Positions 14,301 through 26,300 of a stretch of DNA of 64,000 bases are shown piece by piece. Under the pieces are notes generated by a model, which made no database searches, was not told the DNA's origin, and worked only from the letters and a program-made list of their open reading frames with translations. The translations under genes and the position numbers were made by a program. How positions within the stretch are numbered: the first letter of the stretch is position 1; each line of letters opens with the position of its first letter. Source of the DNA: Heterobilharzia americana (taxonomy: Eukaryota > Platyhelminthes > Trematoda > Strigeidida > Schistosomatidae); contig OX104129.1 in the NCBI GenBank assembly GCA_944470555.2, forward strand, positions 84,404,820-84,468,819, read 5' to 3'.

Positions 14301-17300
14301 TGACATCCTGTAGGACTGGCTTACATGTATTGATTGGTGATGAGAGTGCAACCAATTTCATGTTGTCTAATTCTGAGTGCAGACTGAATTCTATCGATCG
14401 TATTTGCAATGTGATAAAGTCGCTGACTACAACACTGGGTGACGCGGGTTCGAATCTCAGGCGAGACATTAGTTCCGTTGAGGTTGCAGATACGCCTTGC
14501 TGACGAGTGCCAAAAAGCACGGGACTTAAGTCCAGGGTTTCCTACTGATTGCCTCCAACCAACTAACATCTACTAGTGTGCACTGCGATGCTGAGCTTCC
14601 TAGCTTGGTTGCTACATTGCAAATATGTTCCATAGAATTCGGTCTGTACTCAGGACTAGACAACATGAAATTGGTTTCACTCCCGTGATTTGATAGTTAA
14701 AAATGGTTTGTCAAGCATGACAACACAAATCGTGTTAATTATATGAACCTTCATTGAAAAATTAAAAACTGATGAGTAGTAGTGAATATGAATCTAAATA
14801 AGTTTGGACAAGAGGTTTCGGAACATGACGACGAAATAATTGGGAACTGAATCGCGATCAGGCAGACCATCGCAACAAGAATCAGTAGCAAATTACTTAA
14901 GAAGTGAATAGTGCCGAAACAGAAAAGAAAAAAAGGAGGTAGAAGGGACTGGAAACTAAAACTACGAAAAGAGAAGGGGTTAAACAGTATTCTTTTGCGT
15001 ACATAGTTCAGGTTTCTCCATATGGATGACAAGAGCTTCAGCTATGCAGAGAATACGAAGACAAACAGTCTTTGAGTGATTTTTTTTCGCTTTAAAGATG
15101 ACTTTAAATGAGCAGGTTCTTGAGACGGGGTAATTTTGTTCACGATGCTTTCAGTTATAGCATTGCTTATCGCTCTATTGTTACCTCTTCGTAACCACAC
15201 GAGGTAGTACTCTTCAACCTTTTTTGATAACAGTTGCATCTAACGAGCAGGTGAATTAATCATATAGACATAGAAGTGGTTAGATGCAAAAGTTTCTTCT
15301 TTGAGTTGCTGGAAATCGTTGGGCAATAAGAGAATACTAGTCTCAGCGTTGATTCAAAAGAAAATTATCCTTAAAGCGTTTGATATCCTCCTTTTCAGAG
15401 TGTCAGCGGCAGAATCACCTTGAAGTTTAGATTCATATAGAGTATCCTTTTTGGCACGATGGTAAGGTTCTCTTTGCGAGGTTTCGCTTACAACTCATAG
15501 GGAGGGACCCAACTGTTTAAGTTCATCAGTTAATCATTCCACGTTGGATTTCTGTGAATTGATCTACTCAACATTCCATCAGCTGTTCTTGTTGGCTGTA
15601 ACAATGGAGTTACAAGACGTATACTTTTTTTTCTCTATGACTCAATGGGCATGTTTCGTTGTATACTTTTTTCTAACTGATTATCTTCAGCTGAGCTCAG
15701 ATCACTTGAAGTCCTTGAATTATCGATGCTGTGCAGCAAGGTTGCATTATTCTCAATTGTTGGTCAACAAATGACAACTTGACACCTGTAAGCTACATCA
15801 ATTGGTCCACGCTCTCTAAGAAATACCACAATTGACTTCGAAATCGTTTACCTAATGACTGTCTCATAGTTTCACTACTCATGAAACCATTGATCTGAAG
15901 AATCAATCAAAGCGAAACGTCGTCGTTGCGATGGTCCATGCGACAAACGAAATCAGTGATTGGGTACTTCAGGAAACGAGGTTGAGAATCATTCTCAGTA
16001 GGCAGATGGATCCATACATTATTTTAATCCAAACATTTATATTACATTCAGTTATCTGCTTGGCTCTTGTTCTTCTTATCCTCCTCTTCTGATGATTTCC
16101 ACTACTTTTGCCCAAACATTTTTCTTTATTATTTCACCTTTATTCAATCTCGCTACTTCGTACCTCCATGTACTGATACGCTTGAGATTATGATGCTACA
16201 ATAGCAGGTCCCGTGTGGATATTGGCTGAATGATAATAGAAATATACAATAACTATGCACTAGATACTTAGTCAATAAAATGCGTTTGGATACCTCACGG
16301 TATTTAATTACAAGTGGGATCATTCGCAAAACGTCATTTTCAAGTTTCTTATTTGACACAACTACTTTTCGTTCAGGGGAATGATCAAGCTGTCTAACCA
16401 TGTGCACCAACTCATACACGTAGGCACATTTTATTTCACGAATAAATGACCCAGCTCAAAGAACACAATTCAACCAAAACCATCCACCTGAGCTACAAAT
16501 ATTCTCCATCATATCACATTTTATTTCATATCCAAAGTTGATGTAGACAGCCTATGAGATATCGCCTTACGTTTCGAATACATCAAATATTACACTTGAA
16601 ACTTCTAAAAACAAACACTACATCATTATTGTGATGAACTGTGACTGTTCAGATATGCCTGAGTTTATGTCTGATCCATTCATGAATAACGTTTGAATAT
16701 CTTATGACATTCTCATTGGTTATTGCTGTTTTATGCTACAAAAATCTTATTGGCTGTCAATTAAACACAACTTGCTGCGAGTGAGCTGGTGTAAACTGGT
16801 TGATGCGAGTACCTGAAATATGCGAATCGCACTTACAGTTCTCGTTTTTCTGAACTCCTCTAATGGTCACCCTGGTGAATGCTAAGATAACAAACCAGGT
16901 TTCTAAATCTCATACATTAACTACTTGCCTAGACAAACTATCGAAACCTGATTGGTTATTTCAGCTGTTACCACAGTGACACTCGGAGTGAGAGAGGAGA
17001 GACTTGACAACATTATATAATATAACGAGGTTATTATCTGAAAACAGACCAACGCAGATGAAACTTATGAAACATAGTGAAGGGAACCTAATTACCAAAG
17101 ACAAGAAACAAACGAAACCATGGACTGAACACTTCAAAAACCTCTTAAATCGACCACCACCACCACCACCACCACCTGCAACTCGTCCAGAAATACTGCC
17201 AGCAACCCAGCCACAGAACTACCAGTGAACACAAGCCCTTCGACAAAAGCAGAAGTGAAGTCCTGAATACCATAAAACTGCTGAAATCCGGGAAAGCAGC

Positions 17301-20300
17301 AGGACTAGATGGAACTCCGTCAGAACCACTGAAAACACACTCAGAGACGACAAAGGACATGCTCACACCACTATTGCAGAAGGTCTGAAAGAAAGGAAAG
17401 GTACCTGCCGATCAATTGGAAAAGCGCTATCTTGTCAAATTCACAAACAAGGGAGACCTGTGCCTTTGCAAGAACCGCAGCAGAATCATGCTGTTGTCGA
17501 CCCCAAGCAAAATATAAGGCCGCGTCAACCTTGAGAGAATAAAGGATACACTGGATTCAAAATCACGACCGAAACATGCTGACCGGCTGACTTCAGGAAG
17601 TACCACTCATGTGCGGATCAAAATGTAACGCTACGCTAGGCATCATCACAGAACAAATTATCGAATGACCGTCAACTAGACCTTTACCTCAACTTCATCG
17701 ACATTTAAAATGCCTTCGACAGCGTCTACCGAGAAGTAATTTGGCACCTGCTGCTTCAACACTATAAAGTACCAGGAAATTTATTAGCCTCATTCAACAG
17801 CTATTGAAGGATGTTATATACCAAGTGATTCACAGTGAAAAGCTCAGTGATGCCTTTGAAGTGAAGAAAGGAAGGAACAAGATAAGGCTGTCTACTATCA
17901 CCAATCATCTTCCTGATTGTGATCGAATCGACTGGGTCATGCAACAGACAACTGTGAGGAGCCAGAAGATAGGCGTACGCTGTTTGACCAATGAGAACAT
18001 TCCAGAAGGAGATTTACATATCACCGCCGATGATGATACATATCTAATGTCTAATATCTAATGGCACTAACTCGAAGATCTAGAGTCGAAAAACTTACAA
18101 GTTGACAGAAGAAGTGAGGCAGGGCAGCGGAGGAAGACAGGACTTCAAGTGAACGTAGAGAAGACAGAGGTGATGAAGATACCTAACCAACAACAACGAG
18201 CTCCAATCACCATCAACGAGAGAAACCTAAACGAAGTAGTCTCTTTCAACTACCTAGGAAAAGCAGCATCCTCTCAACTACAGGCGGTGGTACAGGCACA
18301 GATGAGGATGTCAAAGTCAGAATCGGAAAGACAACAAGACAGGCCCCCTTCATTCACCTGAAATTAGTGTGGAGATCTACTCCACTCAGTCAGTACAAAG
18401 TGTGAACAAGATGTGAATTTTCAACACCAACTTCAGTCAAGTCAGTCCTGCTATGTGATGGTTCAGAAAGTTGGCGGCGCGTCACGAAAAGCATTCCCAA
18501 CAAACTACAGATATACGTCACAGCAACAGCTATTGCCTGCACTCGCTCGATACTGAAGAAGGATCAGATGGCCAGAATAATAATAAGAATAAGCAACAAG
18601 CAGTTCACTGTTGCTGGCAACCAATCAGTCGACCAAGAAGGTCTCACCTAACGTGTATGCAGAAGAAAGTGGAGATGGATTAGGCATACAGTAGGAAGGT
18701 GGATTGGGGACATCACGCACCAGGCCAGGTACTCCAGTGGAATCCAAAGAGGAAGCGGCAAGTTGGGCGCCACAAACAACTAAATTACAATAATGATAAT
18801 AATAATAGTAACAGCCGACAGTAGAAAGGTATGAGTCGTTAGATTTTATTCCAGTGAGTGGATTGTGGTGTGTCCACTTCGAAATCTATGATAGTTTTGA
18901 CCTATCGCCAGGTTTGTGTTACGCATTACTGATGAATCAAGTAAAAGGACGAAATAATTCTCCAAGATTTTTAATAGTCCTCTAAATGATATCATTTCAT
19001 CACTAATAAAATCTGTTTTTATTATTGTCATGTATTATTTCAATTAGCCTAGTGATAATATACTAAATTGGTATATTGTTTTGTTATTTACTACTTTTCT
19101 TTATTTATTCTTTAGACAATTTATTCAAGGTTTTATTAATCTAGCTTTATCTATTCAACCTGATTTAACGACATTGATAAATCAAACTATAAACTCTACA
19201 TTCTTGAGTCAATTAGAGAATTATCTAGTCTCACATGGAGTGAAACAACGTAGAGCTAGACATGAATTAAGTCTTTTATACCCTTCACCTCCATTACAAC
19301 TACAAACATCATCTTCATTATTATTATTATCATCTGTGAATCAAATAGAAAGTGAAATCTTAACAACTTCTAATACTACTGATCATTTATCAACTGGACA
19401 ATCTATGAATGAACAGGCAACTTCATTGACTTCATTCGATCAAATACGTTCCAAATCACAAACATTTAATCAACAAAGTACAAGATTTGATACAACACTT
19501 AATAATGCTATGCAAGGTATGTATTCTAATAATGTTTTGATTTGTTTCTCTCTCTCTCTCTCTCTCTTCAAATTAAGAGTATATTTGTCATTTTGAACTA
19601 GACCAGTGTATAGATCAAATAGAAATTCTTGAATATAGTTTATATTATTATTGTTATTTTTCTCTTGGGTTCCTAGTGGAACATAGGGGCTTGAGTAACA
19701 CGCCTCTATTTCATTCTCTTCTCTGAAGTTTTTTGAACCTAGTTTTACGATTCTTTATAAGGTTTCATTTCCTCCTCATATTATCTTATCCATGTCATCC
19801 TCCTCTCAGACTCGTGACTCATCGTTTCCCTTTTGGATTCCACTGGAGTACCTGGCCTGGCGCGTGATGTCCCCAATCCACCTTCCTACTGTATGCCTAA
19901 TCCATCTCCACTTTCTTCTGCATACACGTTAGGTGAGACCTTCTTGGTCGACTGATTGGTTGCCAGCAACAGTGAACTGCTTGTTGCTTATTCTTATTAT
20001 TATTCTGGCCATCTGATCCTTCTTCAGTATCGAGCGAGTGCAGGCAATAGCTGTTGCTGTGACGTATATCTGTAGTTTGTTGGGAATGCTTTTCGTGACG
20101 CGCCGCCAACTTTCTGAACCATCACATAGCAGGACTGACTTGACTGAAGTTGGTGTTGAAAATTCACATCTTGTTCACACTTTGTACTGACTGAGTGGAG
20201 TAGATCTCCACACTAATTTCAGGTGAATGAAGGGAGGCCTGTCTTGTTGTTTCTCCGATTCTGACTTTGACATCCTCATCTGTGCCTGTACCACCGCCTG

Positions 20301-23300
20301 TAGTTGAGAGGATGCTGCTTTTCCGAGGTAGTTGGAAGAGACTACTTCGTTTAGGTTTCTCTCGTTGTTGTTGGTTAGGTATCTTCATCACCTCCGTTTT
20401 CTCTACATTCCCTTGAAGTCCTGTCTTCCTCCGCTGCCCTGCCTCACTTCTTCTGTCAACTTGTTAGTTTTTCGACTGTAGACCTTCGAGTTAGTGCCAC
20501 AAGACATTAGATATGTATCATCATCGGCGGTGATATGTAAATCTCCTTCTGGAATGTTCTCATTGGTCAAACAGAGTACGCCTATCTTCTGGCTCCTCAC
20601 AGTTGTCTGTTGCATGACCCAGTCGAGTCGACCACAATCAGGAAGATGATTGGTGATAGTAGACAGCCTTATCTTGTTCCTTCCTGTCTTCACTTCAAAG
20701 GCATCACTGAGCTTTTCATTGTGAATCACTAGGTATATAGCATCCTTCAATAGCTGTTGAATGAGGTGAGAAAACGAGAGGTTAGGCGATTTCATTCATT
20801 ACATTTGCACAATACTAGTTTATGCTTTTTTTTATTATTTCATGATGGAGTAAATGAAGGCAATATTGAGTTCATTTCAACCGGTTAAAAAAGAAACACT
20901 ACACCGATTCACTACTGAAAAGTGTAATAATTGATGCTTTTGCCAATACTAATCACTGCATCATAAGTGATTCACCATTCAAAGTCATCTATAAAATGTA
21001 AATGAATAGGATACGTTTCTATTCTCTCTGTACTACAGACCTCCTTGCTACATACACATACAACTGTAAATTTGAACAAGATGTATAAGCAAACAATATC
21101 ACTTTCACTAAGGTCCTTTGCACGTTTTACTCTAATACAATTAGCTTAATCTATCTGAAGAGTTAAATTAATCATGTAGATTTGTCGGTTAATATGATGA
21201 CTGTTTTAAAATGACGATGATGATAATAATACAAATAGTAAAAGTGATAATGTTAACTAAAGCACTTACAATATGGATGACGATAATGATGATAAGAACT
21301 AAGATAGCAGCATGAAAATGTAGGCAGACACTTAGATAATCAAACTGAGTGAAAAGTTTATTTGGGAAAATAAAAGTTACATAATACTGAAGGACTAGGT
21401 AAGTGGATAAACAAAGTTTAAACAAATACACTAACTATATGATAGGAGTGAAGAATAAGAAAAGGGGTAGGAAAAAAACTGAATGATAAAGTTATTAACT
21501 AAGTATACTATGACCAGGTGAGAGATAAGAGATGTACAAATTTCTTCTGGATACAAAGACTAGGATTATTATCTGAAATCCTCATAGCTTCAGCTATGTG
21601 TAAAAGACGAATTTGAATAACTTCAGAAAGGTGAGACGGTATACGGTGAATAATCATGAAAGCATTTTTCTTATCTACCAAGTGACCACTATCAACGAGA
21701 TGAGATAAAACTGAACTTTCCTTCCTTCCAAACCTTCTGCAATAGTGGTGTGAGTATATCGACTGTTGTCTCTGTGTCTGTTTTCAGTGCTTGTGGAGGA
21801 ATTCCATCTGGTCCTGTTGTTTTCCCGGATTTCAGAAGTTTTATGGTATTCAGGACTTCACTTCTGCTTTTGTCGAAGGGCTTGTGTCCACTGGTAGTTC
21901 TGTGGTTGGGTTGCTGGTGGTATTTCTGGACGAGTTGCAGGTGGTGGTGGTGGTGGTGGTCGATTCAAGAGCTTTTTGAAGTGTTGAGTCCATGATTTCG
22001 TTTGTTTCTTGTCTTTGGTAATTAGGTTCCCTTCACTATGTTTCATAAGTTTCATCTGCGTTGATATAGTATTATCAGTTGTCTCCTACCAGCAGCCTGT
22101 ACTGCTTCACTTGCCAATGTGTTGTAGAAGTGTGTTTTGTCTGTGAGTGCACTCTTCACTTCTTTGTTCAGTGTAGTGTTTTATACTTTGTACTCAGTTC
22201 CTCTTTTCCTTGTTCATTCCTGGATTGCACTAGTGTATCTTCTGCTTCACCATCTTCCTCACCTTGCTCTATCAGCTTCCATGTGTCCGTGGAGATCCAC
22301 CGCTTGTCTTGCTTCTACTTCTTTCCTAATACGGTTATGCAGGTTTTTTTCCGCATCTCTTTCAAAGAGTTCCAGTGTTCTTCCATGCAGGTTCCTTCAG
22401 ATTTGCTAGCCTTATGCCCAACCTTCCCTCTTTATCCGGGCTTAGGGCCGGCTGTTAACAAGTGAACTAGATAACCAGGCGAGGATATTGTTCTAATTTA
22501 CATGATGGGAATTTTTATATACAGCTGTGAAGAATGAAATCGGTGGAAATTATCATTATTATTATTTGCCCCTTGGGTTCCTAGTGGAACACGACGCTTC
22601 AGTAGCACATCTTTATTCAACTCTGTACTCTGCAATCTTTTGAACCTGGCTCCATGACTGCCCATAACCTTTCATTTCTTCCTCACACGATCTCTTCCAT
22701 GTGACACTCGGCTTAGACACTCAACTGGGTTTTTCCTCTTTGGGTCCCCATTGTTACTTTCGCTGACTTCGGGAGAAGATATATTGGCCAATCGGCTTCC
22801 TGAAGACTTTCATCAACTAGGCGTCATTTCGTCTCTCCGATTACAGCAAGGAATTAAGTTTATTTTTATTTTTTTTATATTTTCTTTGTACTTTGAAGTT
22901 TCTTTAGCGATTGGATTTTTTTTCCATGATGGAGGTTGCCAGCCGTATGCTTAACCTTCTCTCTTCATAAACATAAAGACAGCGTAGAAACTCTCTCATA
23001 GAAGTACCTCGCTTCAAGTTGTCACATGTCAAAGCATCATTTTAAGAAAAAATGCATCGAAAATGAGTAGTGTCAAAGTGGAAAATAAAGTGAGAGCTGT
23101 GGTTTAGGGTCACGGGTTCGAACCCCCACTACAACTATGCAGGTTTGAGCAGGCACACAATTTGTGTTACTCATTGCTACATCATGGATATGTGCACAAG
23201 ATAGCTGAATATGTTTCGTTTCTTTAGGGGGGTTGGGGGTGAAATTTGTAAGAAATGTGAGAATAAAAATGCATAAAGGTTAATCAGAATACTCAAAACT

Positions 23301-26300
23301 GCAAATAGTTAATACATCTATACTATTGCAATCGATTTTGGGCTATATCACAAAGAATCTTGAACTATTATTTCCCATTGTCTTGAGAATTTCAATCAAA
23401 TCAACAGTCAGACACTTGAATTTAAGCAATTAACCATCCATCAAATTTGGTCTGGGAGACCGTAATCAAGTAGTTTACACTTCATCTACACAGCTTGGAC
23501 TAACATTCAGTACTTCATCGACGTCTCGACCACTTCATTAGTGAGATAATAAGCCTGCTTTTAATACTAAGTAATATTATTTTGACTATCTGAGATAGCC
23601 GTGCTGGGTGATGATTCAAGGTGAGATAAAAATTTGGACCGCGGCAGGATTCGAACTGGTGATCATAGGTACTGCTCTGCGTTCCACTATCTATCCAATA
23701 ACTTTAAGTAGGTTTATGTGATGAAAGATGATTGTGTTATGTTATAGTGATTGTTATTGTCGTTTAGGTTATAATTAAGAGGTAATGTTTACAGTGTTAA
23801 GTGAAGTAGGCTTAGGTTGAAAAAAATGTCCAAGATGTCCGAACTGAAACATAATATCAGTCATTGAAATCTTTTACAATTTGTCTAAACCATGCACAGA
23901 AATGTAGATTTCTTTGTTGGCATCCACAAGACGATAGAAACCAATAGGTGATATAACTGAGTGTCGATGTCAGTCGTGCAGATGTACGCATACACTATTC
24001 TTATATTAATCATCATAGTGAATTCAGTATTTTCTTGTGTCTGGGAGCACTGGGCAACTGTTTCGTCTCACTGGTATGAGACTCGTCAGCAGTATGAACC
24101 CATGACCCCGCCAAAAATTGAATCCAGGACCTTCAGATTCTGTGACCAGCACGTTAGCTTTGAGCTACTGCATCGGAATCCAATGGTCCACACTTCCTAC
24201 TTCATTCAGTTCACGATGTATAGCTCGACTTTCAACCAATGTCTTCGTTGAGTAACTATCCTCATTCATTCATTCTATCTGGAGGTTTTCGGTAGTTTAT
24301 TTACTTATTTCTCTTTCGTCTTTCATGCTGCTTTGTCTCTTAATGTGATGATAGGGATGTGTAGGGAGTTGAACCGTCATGCGGTAATGCCTGTTCCTAA
24401 GTTTTACATTATCTTTATGTCTGGCTGTGAGAGGTATCATGATTAAGTGAAAGTTTATCATGGGATCGACTGACTAATTTCGTCTGTTTCATCGTTAGGC
24501 ACTTCGTTTTATCTGTTGAACAGCATTCTGATACCAATCAATAATTAAAAAAAATTTTTTCTCCCTATTTGAAATTTATTTTGTGCAATACAGCTGCTGC
24601 AGCTCCTTTTATTCGCCTTTCAAAAGAAACAGGACAAATAATTGATAATCTTCAGTCTGTATCAACCTTTTGGTCACATGATAATACAAGTCTTCCTGAA
24701 TACTTAACAACTCGTTTACATCGTATCCTATCAAATCCATCTGAAAGATCAACTGGTATTGGTCGTATAGGTGAATTGTATATTTATCATACACTTCTGG
24801 AATATATTCATCGTAATGAACATCATCAGAGTAATTTTGATGAGGTAACTAGTTATGAATTCCCTACAGGTCATCCAATACTTGGTGTTGGCCGACTTAT
24901 AAGATGTAATTGGTGTAATGCAGATACGGAGTCTTTAAGACCATATGATGTTGAAGTGGATGTTCAAGGTAAACCTATAGTATACTTTATATATCAGTGT
25001 TTTCTTTATTAATTCCATATTAGATTTGTTCATTTGATTTATAACACACAGTGATCTAGTTGATCAATCAATATCAACATAGGACCAGGCATTACTGCGC
25101 AACGGTCAGAGTTGCCACACCTCATATCAATACATCAAGTAGAAAAACAGTGAGGTGAAGGATGAAGACAAGAGAATGCAGTCAAAAGAAATATAAAGTA
25201 CGAGAAGAAAGAAGGAAGGATGAGAAAATGGTGAGATTCGGTATAGTGTAGTTAACATGAGGATAGTGTTTGTGGGCATACATCTGCACCACTGACATCG
25301 GTTCTCAGCCATCTCGTCACCTACAGTCAGTCTCCAACCACTGGTTCCTCTTGTCCCGTGGACCCCAATCACTTAGTCTGCATCGTCCTACATGGCTTAA
25401 ACCATCAGTTAGAGACATCATACACTGGTGCCATGTTTTAGTATGGCCACCTCGGGCCTTTTTCCAGCCTGGATCAACTTCGGCGAACACGACAGTGATC
25501 TAGTATTATTTACTTGATGACCATGTTTTGAGCATAAATTATCACTGCTCATTATTCCTACTCGCGGCATCTAATCCCCGATATAGGCGAGTATCGCATC
25601 ACTTCTATTCTATATGTGCTGGGTGGGCTTGATCCGACGAATAAAGATTAAGTAATCGATTCCTCCCTCTCTCTCCATCTCATTATATTTGACTTGAGTA
25701 AGTGGTTTTATCCACCACCCCATTATGTGGTTGTGTGTTAATCCATGCATACATTGCAATTGGCGAGTTTCCCTTCCGATTATTGATCTGATTGCAACCT
25801 GTCATTCTATATTTAGCTAAATTCCTATGTTCGGCTATTCTAACTGACCCTGACACTAACAGGGCTAGTTTCACCTATGTACTTGACGACACTCGCAGTC
25901 ATTACATGTAATTTGGTAGATTCGATTATTTTTGTGAATTGGTTCTATCGGATCCCTAACCACCAGGTGACAAAGTTTATCTGTGAGTGAGTTTGCAGGT
26001 TTCCGAATGCCACCGTAATTCGAGTTTAGTTGAGGAACCTACGTAAAGTTTGTAATGTGGTTGTGGTAGGGTTCCGAAGACTAAGTCTTACTGCTCACTA
26101 GACGGATGTATGATAAGAGTAAGGTGTTTTAGACGGATGAACAATAGTCCTTCCTGATGCTGCTCTCCTTATCACAATAAAAGGGTTAGAAAAGACTGTC
26201 GTAAAAATAGCTGACCAGCGAACTTGAAGAAGTCATGGGTGCGCACTGTTGAAGAGTCCCATACTAGTTCAGTGCTCTCAGGTCTCCAATGTTCCTCCAG

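Noticed and set aside
17145..17366. Tryptophan- and proline-rich frames
   Set aside because: Products of a CCA/GGT triplet repeat inside an RTE-A copy.
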